Shown here one piece after another: positions 23,490-34,620 of a stretch of DNA of 64,000 nucleotides. The translations under genes and the position numbers were made by a program. Origin of the DNA: Acholoe squamosa. Its lineage: Eukaryota > Annelida > Polychaeta > Phyllodocida > Polynoidae. Below the pieces are notes generated by a model that was given only the letters and a program-made list of their open reading frames with translations, was not told the origin of the DNA and made no database searches. The stretch's first letter is position 1. Each line of letters opens with the position of its first letter. The DNA is taken from contig OX439038.1 in assembly GCA_949317995.1 (NCBI GenBank), positions 77,262,659-77,326,658 of the forward strand, given 5' to 3'.

Positions 23490-26117
23490 GAGACTTGGGG
23501 TCGGACAGTGCTGAGTCTACTGAATCCGACTTCAGCTACTTAGGTTCTGAAGCAAAGGCACCACCATTTATGGTTGGTACAGGCCGAATCCTGACTATTG
23601 AAACCAGAGATGGTTATACAACGATTGGTCGAAAATCATAGAAGGTTTGCATATGACGAATTTGGAGGTATTCCAGCCCCTACTCTTCGAATTTTAGTTT
23701 CCCCCTCTATTTCTTTGGGTCAAAGTGTCAGGCTGAATGAGATCTTCATGTTACATATGGGTTTTGATGGTCCCATATGCATATTTTGGGCTTCAGGGGG
23801 GTAAAATGTGCCCAAAATGACCAAAATTGTCTGGGCGAAATTGTGTCTGGGAAAATGACATTTGAGTTACAAGCCATCTTGAGGGCTTAATTTCCTACAG
23901 AAACAATCTTCATACCTCCATGAAAATCTCAGGTCCAGACTTTTTTTGACCTCTAGATTAAGAAAATCACATTATCATTTATGTCAGATGTGTCCTTGCT
24001 ATTCTAAAAGAAGCATACTTATAAGAATTCTTTTTCTGGGCACATGTCTGGGCGAATGACATATGCACACTTTCTATGATTTGTGACCGATTGCTGACTC
24101 ATTTACTGAAAAGGTAGTTCGGACTCCTAAGGTGACAACTGCCCATATACAAATGACTTCGAATCAGAAGAAATTGCATTTAGCAGGACCGTAACAGGAT
24201 TTATTCCTACAAAATGAACTGAGTACCTCAGAACAGACAACTCAAACTCCCATCATGATGAATACTTTGGTTCAAAGACACGCGTCTACCACCACTAGTA
24301 CTGCTACACCAACACTGATTACAGACAGGAAGTCCTTAGAAGGCTAAAGTACATCTATATTTGATATAGGTGGAAGCCAAAGCCAGGAAATAACTGCTAA
24401 AGAATACTTGAGACAACAAGCAATCAAACGAGACGAGATGATGAGACTTGACCAACAGAAAAAGTTGGAAAACTCTGAACGCAAGGTATAGCGACTACGA
24501 AATCTTGAAAAACAGTGCGAGAAATATGAAAATGAACAAAAGATCTTATATTTTACTTTGAACAAACTTGAACAAAATGTAGAAAATAAGGGAGCTAGTA
24601 ATAAATCTCTTGAAAAGGATTGTCTGGTTATCCAAAAGAAAATTAACTAGAGCCGAATCGGAAAACAAAAAAAATCAGACTAGAAATCGAGCATGAACAA
24701 TGGGAGGCAGATCAAGAAGAGAAACGCAATCAATTGTTAGCTGAAGAGGATAAGATCAAAAAGAACATTGATCTTAGAAAAACTGAAGACAATGAACAGG
24801 TAATGCTGGAGATAAAGGACAATAATGAGGACCCAATAACCCATCAGCAGGAGCTGTGTTTACAGATAGCCCAGCTAACTAAGAAAAAGAATGCTCTAGA
24901 TTGTTTTATAACAGGTATAGAGAATACTTGCCACCACCGAAGTTGACTACAGCGCAACATGAACTGGTGACAGGGTCCACCAGGAAATGCCAACTAACAG
25001 ATGACGATAATTCAAACATTGAAGATGTTCATATCGACACTGATAAAAATTCTTTTTATACAGATATTACTGCAACTTTAGGTTGTGATGTGGCTGATGA
25101 AGCTGATTTAGAAGAGTTTGAGGAAGAAGAAGAGATACCTTCTGATCAGACATTTGTCAAAGGTGTGGCACCAATGACAACTTTGACACCTGCAGATGCC
25201 CTGGTGAGACATAGATTACCTGACTACGATCTATTTATCAATGACAATGCTAGGGTGAACGTCACCGGTGATGGTGTGTATCAACCTGGACATAAATCTG
25301 ATGGGGGTGGATGTAAGAATCTGAGATTTAGTGTTCGAGGTGTTATTTTGGGAGCCTACACTGATGAAACCAGTGGATCCTATCAGGGTTCGGACACAGT
25401 TCGTACCAGTCAAGATGGAGCTCTCGACATCTCATATGAAGATTTAGGAGCTGGATACAATCAGAACCAAGGAGCCATGGGAGGTACTTTGGGTAATACC
25501 GGAGGAACTTCGGGAGCTTCAAGGTCCAATAGTGGAACGGCAGGTGCCACTAGGGGAATTATTGGAAGCAGGAGATGATCTTGAGCTACCCTTGATGATC
25601 TGCTGAATAGATCTTTGAACACTTCAGAGTGAGGCCATAACAAAGAAACGATTCGAGACTGGACCGTTAGCCAAGTTGGAAAATTGGTATGCACCAGCAA
25701 TGCTGCTCGAAGAGTTGCCATCATTGCTAAAACCTACGACGGGACAACCGCATGGAAGGAACGGTTTTTCAAATTTCAAATTTCACTCCCAAATTTTCAA
25801 TTTCACATCTGATCAGATGTTTGAAGGCTGGATCAGGCAAGATTGCAGTGGCACCTTCACAGATATGGTGGAATCTGTATAACTTGGTATCCGAAGACCC
25901 TATGATGGCTTTTAAGAAGCGAACCCAAAAGCCTCATGAGACTTTCAGAGCTTTCGGATTCGAGCAGCAGACCCTGCTGCATAAAGCCCGTCCTAGTGTC
26001 GGTTTGAATGAGGAGTACTTCATCAATGATCTGCTACCTCAATTCATACAAGGATTGAGAGACAAGGAACAACAACAAGCTGCCATGGCAGCTTGGAAAA
26101 GAAAAATGCCGGGCTGA
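23490..26117 (+). pseudogene. gag: gag of element A, broken
   Basis: Structural (capsid/nucleocapsid) region. A candidate start lies at the ATG at 23492. Pieces lie in different frames: an acidic N-terminal part (about 23490-23626, continuing at 24093), a Lys/Glu/Gln-rich region expected to form coiled coils (about 24360-24900, several stops), a 225-codon open stretch at 24901-25578 with an acidic cluster (LEEFEEEEE) and a Gly/Ser/Asn/Thr-rich C-terminal part, and 25752-26117, whose 'PHETFRAF' and 'LLPQFIQGLRD' segments resemble the end of a retrotransposon capsid domain. A transposon (23627-24088) interrupts the N-terminal part. At least four frame changes make it a pseudogene. Confidence 0.75.
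23627..24088. mobile_element. 462-bp TIR element nested in gag of element A
   Basis: Left arm GGTCGAAAATCATAGAAGG and, in reverse complement, right arm GGTCACAAATCATAGAAAG. The match extends about 45 bp through 'catatg'. It is flanked by GATT on both sides (23623-23626 and 24089-24092). The gag reading frame to the left ends in register with the frame starting at 24093 if the element and one GATT are ignored. This supports the boundaries. The 'gtctgggcgaa' motif occurs twice inside. No ORF; a MITE. Confidence 0.85.
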
Positions 26118-26566
26118 CCGACCTTTTTGAGGGAATAGAGGACTTTAATAAAGTTTGAACCTTAATGGCGGGTAAAGTCCCCATGAAGGCAGCTGCTACT
26201 GCTATGGCCACAATAGGTCTTGTCTCTTCCAATGTTTAGGTAATAGAGATCAAAGAAGAAGATGGAAGCATTTCTGCTGTCCAGGTCAAATGAGACATGA
26301 AGAGGAAATATATACCTCAACAAATGTTTAGTAAGAAAGCCCCTAATTGGGATGTCCGACCCAAAACTGAACCCACCTCTGTAAAGAAGTGAATCCTCGA
26401 GGTCTGAGGTCTTCGTCGATACCCACTTCGACAGCATCTAATGCTACTACCACTGTGGCAACCCTATCACAAATGGATGTGACAAAGATGATGGAAGAAA
26501 TGGTTAAAACTTTTACTGAAACCATGACCATGATACAACCCCTACAGAGGGTGGATCAATATCGGT

Positions 26567-26605
26567 TGCAGATGTCAAGAGATGGGTCATAATGCCCATG
26601 AATGT
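26567..26605 (+). pseudogene. Relic zinc knuckle of Gag
   Basis: Read in the frame starting at 26567 the segment has C-x-C-x4-H-x4-C. It is one residue short of the CCHC nucleocapsid knuckle (C-x2-C-x4-H-x4-C). It lies between the capsid-like part and the protease, where the knuckle belongs. The missing residue and the stops nearby suggest decay. Confidence 0.5.
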
Positions 26606-26752
26606 ACTGCTCCGAAGCCTGTACTTGCTCGTGTTATGGCTATCAAAGAGGGTGAGAATGAAGTAAGAAAAGAGGAAACCTAGAGGGGGTCACATTTAGG
26701 GCAAAAAATGTGATCCCTGAAAGGAACTGCCAGAATACCAGAAACGGCCCAG

Positions 26753-27082
26753 GTGAGCTCGACACACCTTCCCCAAGACCATCCATGTTTAGCTTTCTTG
26801 AAAGGTTTTGGATGGGAGCTTGGTGACTCTGAGGAACAAGTTCAATTTGCTAAGAATCCTTCCCCCCTAGGAGGGAAAAGATGGTACGTTACTGTATCGG
26901 TGAAGGAACAGGTGGGGGAATTCTTGATAGATACTGGTGGCAGCCATTCGTGTATCTCCAGGAAGTTCTTCAAATTGATGTCAGGTAAGCCTGATGCACT
27001 CCAAGTGGGTGTAAATGCTTGCACAACAGACGGTAGCCACATGCAGACTTTTGGTTTAAACCTTCAGAATGGGTGGACATGA
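26753..27082 (+). pseudogene. pro: Aspartic protease of element A
   Basis: The 109-codon open stretch contains FLIDTGGSHSCIS at about residues 57-69. This is the DTG(S/G) active site of a retropepsin-type protease, followed by a hydrophobic stretch as in the family. The flap region and second hydrophobic core are beyond a frame break or stop at 27080. An 'IIGLDF' string encoded at about 27130-27145 fits the conserved I-G-x-D/N-x-L/F near the protease C-terminus. It is followed in the same phase by a stop before the RT ORF at 27266. Confidence 0.8.
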
Positions 27083-27265
27083 CCCGACATGTGCCCCACC
27101 ATTGCCGAAATCAGTGATGATAGAATAATTGGGCTGGACTTTGCTAGCTTGTATGGCACCGTGTTAGACCCATGACATGGTTTCTTGAAGGTCAGGCATC
27201 CATACAACTGCGAAATCCACTGTGTGTTAAGACATGTGTCTTCCGTTGCTACGGTAGTGTAGACT

Positions 27266-28440
27266 GTGAAGATTCCTCCTGGAACTACTTGTGACGTGTT
27301 GTGCTCCTCAAACCTAGCGTTCAAAGATGCAAATGCAGTGTTTCAACCTAGTCAGGAGAGGCTGAGTTCTTTAAGATTGGAATCTGTGGATACTCTAGCT
27401 AGTAATGGAGCTTGGACAGTCGTCCCAGTGACAAACCGAGGATCTGACCTTATCTATTTACATAAGAGTGAACATATAGGGCAAATGTCCCTAACTGAAT
27501 ATATTTCCAAAGCCCACTTCGAAAGCGAAGCAGACCCGATACTTGTTAAGAAATTGACAGACAAGCTGGACAAGCTTGTTTGTGACTCTTCATTGACCAA
27601 CATTGATGAGAAAAGGAGACTTCAAAATCTGTTCACAAACTATTTCCCTGCCTTCAGGGAGGATGGAGGTCCGGTGGGTAGGACTGATAGAGTTCTACAC
27701 AGCATTGATACTGGGGATGCTAAACTCTTTAAGATTCCTTATCGGAGGTTGCCTCTGAAAAAGAAACTCGAAGCAGAGAAGCAAATCCTTAATCAATTGA
27801 AGCATGGGATTATAGTACCTAGTACTAGCCCTTGGTCTAGTCCTGTTTGCATGACTACAAAGAAAGACGGAACTATAAGGTTCTGTGTGGATTATCGAAA
27901 GCTTAACGGTTTAACTAAGAAGAATTCTTATCGTTTACCTAGGATAGATGAAACTTTGGACTCTCTCGGAGGGAATAAGTATTTCTGTACCCTAGACTTA
28001 CAGTCCGGGTATTGGCAAATTGGAATGAAACATGAGGACATGAAAAAGACAGTATTTTTCGAGATATATGGGACTATTCCAATACAACATATTACCCTTT
28101 GGGTTATGTAATGCGCAAGCAACGTTAGAAGCCATGATGGAGACCATGTTAAGTGATCTTTTATGGGAACGCTGTCTGGTATATCTTGACGACATAGTCG
28201 TATTTGGAAAAACATTTGAGGATTATGTTAACAACCTCAAACTGGTTTTGAAACGAATCCAGGCAATGGATTAAAGCTTAAACCTAAAAAATTTAATTTG
28301 TTTAAAACATCTATTACTTATTTAGGCCAAATTATACAAGCATACAAGCCAACCCTGAGAAACTTCAGTCAGTTTCAGAATGGGCTAAACCTGAAAATGC
28401 CAGGGAGATTCGATCCTTCCTGGGCCTTTGCTCATACTAT
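27266..28440 (+). pseudogene. Reverse transcriptase of element A
   Basis: The first open part (27266-28111) carries the N-terminal RT motifs: a 'HSIDTGDAKLFKIPYRRLP' entry, 'GIIVPSTSPWSSPVCMTTKK', 'FCVDYRKLN' and 'FCTLDLQSGYWQI' (first catalytic Asp). A frameshift at about 28070-28110 moves the frame. The overlapping segment 28068-28274 carries 'LPFGLCNAQ' and the catalytic YLDD at 28182-28193. The thumb/connection ('ITYLGQIIQ') follows after another break near 28264. Motif wording is typical of Ty3/gypsy rather than BEL, copia or retroviral RTs. The catalytic residues remain but the frame is broken. Confidence 0.92.
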
Positions 28441-28485
28441 AGAGACTTTATCCCGAACTATTCCAAAGTAAGTTATCCTTTACAG

Positions 28486-29142
28486 ATGCTTGCACATTGG
28501 ACTCCAGGATGGGTTAAGGAACGTTTTCCATGGAGTAGCGAGCAAGACAAGTCTTTTCAGGCTATAAAAGATTTGTTTGCAAATACACCAGTGTTGAAAT
28601 ATCCAACTTCGGATTGGCATTTCATCCTCGATACCGATGCTAGCAATGATAGCATAGGGGCTGCTCTGTTTCAGGTCCAAGATGGAGTTAATGTTCCCAT
28701 TGCTTTTGCAAGTAATACTTTGAATAAAGCGCAAAGAAATGATTGCACCACTAAACGTGAGTTGTTGGCTGTGGTGGTGTATACTAAGAACTTTCGGCAC
28801 TTTCTATGGGGTTCCGACTTCACGTTGAGAACCCATCACTCATTGTTGAAGTGGCTTTTAAACTTCAAAGATGCTGAAGGGATGATTGGGCGTTGGTTAG
28901 CTCATTTATCTGAGTTTGGATTGGAGCACATCCAAATCCAACATCGAGCAGGCTCAAAGCATGTTAATGCAAATGCCCTGTCTAGACGAAAGATACGAAA
29001 GTGTCAGAAACTCAATTGTGATGATTGTGGGGTGCACAATGCTGTATTGGCGGGGGTTCGAACCCGAGGGAAAGCTCTAAAATTCGAAACTTTGCCTGAC
29101 CTCTGTGTGGAAAATATTATTAATGGTCCCCTGAGACCATAA
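28486..29142 (+). pseudogene. RT connection and RNase H of element A
   Basis: The 218-codon stretch starts with connection-like 'TPGWVKERFPWS'. RNase H follows: 'FILDTDASNDSIGAALFQ' (first Asp), 'TKRELLAVV' (Glu), and 'HSLLKWLLNFKD'. At the position where the family normally has N-A-D-A-L-S-R, this copy encodes N-A-N-A-L-S-R, so the last catalytic Asp appears replaced by Asn. The domain sits directly before the integrase, as in Ty3/gypsy. Confidence 0.88.
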
Positions 29143-29263
29143 AGCAGTTTCAACAGAATGACCCTGCAATAAAATGAGTAATTACACTGCTGAAGAACAG
29201 CAAGAAGCCCGAAAGGCCTGCCATCTCTATTGAGGATCGAGAAACTCATGAGTTTCTAGCTCA

Positions 29264-30366
29264 GTGGACCGAGCTGAAAATCATAGATGGGTTGATTTGT
29301 CACTGGAAGACTTGTCCTACAAGAATAAGATTTTGCAAATAGTGATTCCTATGGCAATGAGACATGACACTATGTATTTCTGTCATGGCCACAAAACAAT
29401 TAGACGTTTCGGAAAGAAGAGATCACTCCAACGTCTCTCCAGGCGCTATTACTGGCCTGGAATGAGCAGCGACCTCACCAGATGGGTCATGACATGGTAA
29501 TATGGTAAGAATAAACCCGGCCCTGGTATGGACAAAATGCCCTTGATGCAAGAACTGTTCAGGGTAAGATTCACCCGAATAGCTATTGACATCATAAGTG
29601 GACTGGAACCCACACCTCAGGGAAACACTTGCATGATGGTAGTTTGGGACTACTACACAAAATATACTTGTGTATTCCCACTACCCAATCACAAAGCCAC
29701 TACTTGTGCTAGTGCATTTGTCAGAGGATGGGTCCTACATCTAGGCGCACCTCTAATGATGCATAGTGACCAAGGAAGAGAATTTGAGTCAAACTTATGG
29801 CAGGAGAACTAACCCATACAGACCACAGTCTGTATGGGTTATGGTGGTATGGTGGTATGGTGGAAAGATTCAATAGAACACTGATTCAAGTCCTGAAACC
29901 CTTGGTAAATTCATGCCAAGATGATTGGGATGAACAAAGTGATTTGCGTAGTACATGCTTATGATAGCACTGTACATGCTTCGATGAACTGCTCTCCAAA
30001 CCGTTTTGTGTTTGGCAAGGATATCATTATGCCTGCAGTCTTGGTGTATGGTGTAGTTGGGATTAGTCCTGAAGTCCCATGCTCTGTAATGTTTGTAGAG
30101 AACACTTCAAATGAGCTTATGAGCTATTTTGAATTGAATTAATGAAAAATGCTCGCTGGCAGAAAATTGGTTATGACACTAATTTGAAGCATCAACATAT
30201 TAATGTTGGAGATAAAGTATTTCGAATCCATGAATCTTATCATCTAAGAAACTGGTTTTAGGGTGGGATGGTCCTCATATAGTGACGAAGATCATTTCTG
30301 AATCAACCGTGACAATATTAAGTTTACCTACTGGTAGAATAAATAAATTATACGTCTGTAGACTAT
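29264..30366 (+). pseudogene. Integrase of element A
   Basis: The N-terminal zinc-binding region is seen in 29264-29500 ('RHDTMYFCHGHKT', 'RYYWPGM'). The Cys pair expected after 'RWVMT' is lost to a Trp and a stop. The core in 29528-29812 has 'IAIDII' (first Asp) and 'HSDQGREFES' (second Asp). The catalytic Glu can still be read at about 29867-29880 ('VERFNRTL'), but in another frame and beyond a damaged stretch (29811-29863). 29921-30142 holds the 'SPNRFVFGKD' part, and 30180-30366 holds a GD-x-V element and a GPY/F-like module (here W-D-G-P-H). I see no chromodomain. Confidence 0.88.
29811..29863. repeat. Palindrome and 8-bp repeats inside the integrase core
   Basis: AACCCATACAGA (29811-29822) and TCTGTATGGGTT (29829-29840) form a perfect 12-bp inverted repeat with a 6-nt loop. 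Three units of ATGGTGGT follow (29841-29863, the last incomplete). This lies where the conserved TTPYHP-type segment between the second Asp and the Glu is expected. Confidence 0.85.
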
Positions 30367-30801
30367 GACGATAGAGTAGCAGAGAAGCTGCTAATGCTGA
30401 ATGTAAGGAACTATCTGATAGATGTAATAGAGAGAAAGATGAGATCCTTATGAAACAAGTATGTTTAAAAACATCGCATAAAGGTGTAAAATTGAATAAA
30501 AAAAGGTCTAAGAGGACTGGAACGAAAAACAATCTGAAGGTTAAGAGAACTGATGTGAATCCAAAAATCAGATCACAAGGAAAATGTCTCGCTAGGACAC
30601 AGGAGTAGAGGTAGGAACAGGACGCTGGTATCTTTTGATAAACCACCTCGGACTTCTGGGTTGAAAAAGAAATGTCGGGTAGGAGAGAGCCCAGCGTGGG
30701 TAGCGAGTTTAAGTGACACTTTGAAAACACTGAGAACCTACTATGGTTATGAACATAGGATGAAGCTTGAGTATGCAGCTTCGAACTATAGCAGCCAATG
30801 A

Positions 30802-31011
30802 AAGACTTGTCCTTTTGAAGTATGCATCAACATGCATAAGACCGAAAAGAAGTGGTCCTCTAAGGATCGCTTCTATCGACATCTTGTTGAGGCGCATATG
30901 CATCATGGCCCGATGTATCGAAAACAAAAACAAGAAGTGCAGTGGTTATGTCACGCGTCATTGCGGATGACTAACCGAGCATATTGTAAAGAAACATGGA
31001 CTGTAGGCTGA
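30802..31011 (+). pseudogene. Tail ORF of element A with a C2H2-like pattern
   Basis: A stop-free stretch between TGA (30799-30801) and TGA (31009-31011), with no ATG at its left end. It encodes CPFEVC, then after 18 residues HLVEAH, giving C-x4-C-x18-H-x4-H, followed by a His/Met/Lys-rich part. The spacing resembles, but does not match, a classical C2H2 finger. It lies after the integrase and before the right edge of the insertion. It could be the C-terminal end of pol, a separate ORF, or captured sequence. Confidence 0.4.
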
Positions 31012-31027
31012 AGACGACAAGGCCAAA

Positions 31028-33699
31028 AAGTCAGGGTTACTAGAAGTTTGTATAGTCATGATAATTCATGTGATTCCTCCAAAACTTTTTTGGAGGAATG
31101 CATAATTAACCCTATAAGGAATGCATGACTGTGGCAGTTTTAGATGTTTGGCCAAAGGCTCTACCTTTTGCCTGTGCCTCTTTTAAGACCCCAACTTTCC
31201 CCTAAGTTTGTGGATGAGCTACCTCCCTTTAAAAATCCTAGATCTGCTACTGTTATCATGATGCCTTCATGCTTCATGATGCACCAGTAGGATAGAAGTA
31301 AGCACTGCCCATCCTTCAGGACTGTGTCAATACCCTATGGTCATATGATGCAGTAGTGCAGCTATAGAGAGTGACTCTGCAAGGCTGCATTTGCGCATCA
31401 TGATGATCAGTAGACATGATGCTCTGATACATTATGTGGAACTAGAATTGTATATACAAGTCCAACACCAACCACATTAATCCTTCTCAGTAAAAGTAGA
31501 TGGTAAAAAAAAGAGAGAAAGAAAAACAGATGAGAGGGGTTGCATGTAATAGAAAGAGAGGGGATTGGGCCGGAAATGCTAACTGATTACAATAGTGGGG
31601 TTCAGAGCATTGACTACTCATGCATACAAGTCTCCTTATTTGTTGGAGGCCTCATATGTATGCATAGAGAAGGTTGATTGAATTATATAGGCAGCACTGT
31701 TATAGTCTATCTGGGATCATGGCTTCAAAGCCTGATATAGCTCAATGGCTATGAAGAATTATGTATTGGTATGTCATGGACTGTTTGGGTCTACCCATAA
31801 AATTGAGATTCCTTTGGCTGAAAGGGTTATTACCAGTACTGTTACCTGCAAGTATATATCTAGCAATACTCCGCAGTAGAGGTTTGGGTTCAGAAATCTT
31901 TTATTTAAAAATAAAACTTCTGCAGACTTATGTCTGAACGTGGCATGGTTGATAAGGATTTTAAGAACAATGGGAATTGCTGTTAATCCCAAAGCTGATC
32001 TGACCACCCTAGCTGTAACTATTATTTGTTTTATAGGTTCTAGATTGCAAACTCTAGAACATGCATATCACTGACATTTTGTATAACATTATTGTCAAGG
32101 ATTGAAGGAGTAAACTAAAAGATGTACCCAAGATACCAGTCTCAATCTCACAGACTGTGGACATTGATCAGGTTTGAGACTGCCCTCTATGGAGGAACAG
32201 ACCTTGAACGGACCTCATACCTCGATTGAGCAACGCCTCTTGTTTTGTGTATAGCATTTTAAAACATGATTTATTCTATTTTGTATTCAAAATCTGTAAA
32301 TGAGTTTACCACCATTGGAAAGATCTCAATCTCCCCCTGTCCATCAATATCTTAGCATTCAAAATCAATCACCTTCCCACTCAAAAACTTTGATAAACAT
32401 ATCTATTAATAGGAAAACCCTGGAGTACCACTTGGAATATATGTAATTTTATTATAGGTCGGCTAGCTTTAAATTCACACTCACTATTATAGCCACTTAA
32501 ATTCTCTTTAAAACTATCTTGACCATTTATTCATATGTGTCCTGGGTTTTGTTATGATATGAATCAAAGTTTTCAAAACCAAAGAAACCAGTCTAAATTG
32601 TTTAAATCCATAAAGTGACCTTTGCCCCTTATCTGTAGTTGGTCAGGGACCATGGTTATTGTCCTTGAATTGAGGAACGTCCTTTAGACTGGTTCCTAAA
32701 AGATTGATACATGAAGGACGTCCTTCAATGGAGGTACAGGGTTCCTTCCAGTGTTAGGACTCAACCTGTTGATAGAATATAAAGCAACAGAGCCAACATC
32801 CTAAATGAGATAAAACAACCCCACATGTCTGGATGGCTACAAAATCTATTCTGTTTCAAATATCTGTTGATTTAGAATATCAGTAATAGATGATTCATCC
32901 AACTGCAGATGCAACACTCCATCAAGCAAAAAACGTTCTTCTTTCACCCAATCCCAACAGCAGCTATCTGACATTAGCCTCAGGAGGGCCTCAGCAGGGG
33001 AGTCTAGATTAAGTCAGACATCATATTGAACAGAGGTGCACAGCAATATCAAGTGCTATCAATACTTCTATGAAAACTGTCATCGATTTCCATATTAAGG
33101 GATTAAAAATGGAGCATGCGATCAATTCTCACAGGGTTTTTGGGGCTGAAATGCCTCCATTTCACAAATATTCTACCTCCACGAGATAGAGTGCCTTACA
33201 TTGGATCGGGAAGAGTATGGTTCACGTTCTTTATACTATAGCTCCTATTTCCCCCATCTATTGGCCATTTGAAGGAAAACATAACTGTGAACTAGTTTGT
33301 GTATGGGATACGTGAACTATGTTATTTAGAGGTAAGGAACCTCATTGACTAGTATATCATATTCATCTTGATCAAGCCAGACACCCATGCAGTAGTATTG
33401 CCAAAATGGTAATTCATGACAGTGTGACATGTTTTGGCCAAACCTCACTTAAATGCTAGGTATTATGTGTCAGTCTCAGCCCTTGAGGCCATCAGGCTGG
33501 TGGGCAGGCAAATGATGCTTAGAGATGCATAACTGAAATTTTTAAAATTGTGCAATGGTTATCAAATCACCTAGTTTTTGATTTCTACTTATAACACCAA
33601 AGATGACAAGCTATGTTCCTGCTCATTCTTGCAACCTGATAGATGATAATAATCTTGATTTGAGAGGTCATAGTAATCTATTATTTTTATACTACCTTT
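31028..33699 (+). other. Unit copy 2, non-coding segment
   Basis: Homology with the other units resumes here ('aagtcagggtta', as at 42535). About 660 bp found in unit 3 are missing near 31085. The sequence around 32120-32800 has no clear counterpart in unit 3 and no recognisable gene. Confidence 0.45.
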
Positions 33700-34125
33700 A
33701 CTGTGCTACTCTTAGACCATAATTCCATACACAGGCTGTTGCCATTTTTGGCCAGCTGAGATGGAGTGCTGTGTTATTATACTCAGGGTGTTTTATTGCA
33801 TGGGTCATGCTTTATTTACTGTTAGTTGCTGATGAGTGCCCGTCTTACCTCACTATTTCCTCTACATGGACTGCTCACTTGGTCAGGAGGTGGCTGGCCA
33901 ATAGCTCACCACAAACTGCTCATTCTATGCCTAGCCTCGAGCAGTGATAAAAACGATGCAGGTATTAGCAAGGGGACCAGCCAACGACCAGCTCTGCTGA
34001 GCTTTATGACACTCTTTATGACACTGGGGCAGGAATGGTTTGGTTGAAAGGCGAGGGGAGAAAAGGTAGTGGGGGAATATGGGTCACCTGGGAGAAAAGC
34101 ACAGTGTGACACAGTTATTGACTGG
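33700..34125 (+). repeat. R1 dispersed repeat, plus orientation (unit 2)
   Basis: Nearly identical to 45900-46320 and more diverged from 9600-10020. An example is 'accagccaacgaccagctct', shared with unit 3; unit 1 has 'aacaaccagctct'. Confidence 0.7.
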
Positions 34126-34255
34126 GTATGGATAAAAAAGGTGATGAAAACTGGATATGGCACAGATAGTGGCTCAGATTGCAAGTTGGTGTTAGCTTAT
34201 TGACATTTGTTGGGCAGCTGAATAAATATTGCTCAGATTTTGAATTATTACTTAA

Positions 34256-34620
34256 AGTGGCATAGTCTGAGGGTTGGCACTTAAAAATCAAGCTTCACAA
34301 AAATGAACCAGGATGTTCACATAGATCATTTGTCTCATGGTATCCACTTTATTTGCTCTATTTACCCATAATCAAGAACATATTTGAAGGAATTGTTAGA
34401 TTTTTACCCAATTTCCTAGTTTTGGAGTGCACGCCAAAGTCCATCCATTGGAAATTCACTGTAAAATGCCTATGTATAGGTCCATGGGATCTCCTGTCTA
34501 AGCTTATATGAGCTAAAGATACACACAGAGGGTCCACTCACACCGAAATATGATGTTTTTATGGTGTGTGGAACATATTTGAATAGGATTTAAAAAATGA
34601 AACAATTAGACTATGTCACT
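34256..34620. mobile_element. 365-bp MITE flanked by TTAA (unit 2 copy)
   Basis: Flanked by TTAA at 34252-34255 and 34621-34624. The termini are inverted: AGTGGCATAGTC and, in reverse complement, AGTGACATAGTC. Unit 3 has the same element at 46460-46827. Unit 1 lacks it, having only about 16 unrelated bases between TTAA and TAAA at about 10371-10394. A TTAA duplication is the preference of piggyBac-type transposases. No ORF. Confidence 0.85.

Larger units (their letters stand above)
22966..31027 (+). mobile_element. Element A: decayed Ty3/gypsy-type LTR retrotransposon
   Basis: An 8.06-kb insertion bounded by comparison with unit 3. Order: inverted gag fragment, 5' LTR (23062-23415), primer-binding-like site, gag, protease, reverse transcriptase, RNase H, integrase, and a tail. 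The order PR-RT-RH-IN is that of Metaviridae (Ty3/gypsy). Every domain is recognisable, but the frame changes repeatedly and stops are frequent, so it is inactive. No 3' LTR is present; unit homology resumes at 31028. No env-like ORF is evident. Confidence 0.93.

Noticed and set aside
29055-29066. Perfect B-box-like GGTTCGAACCC
   Set aside because: It lies inside the retrotransposon pol ORF, is palindromic, and has no A box upstream; chance.
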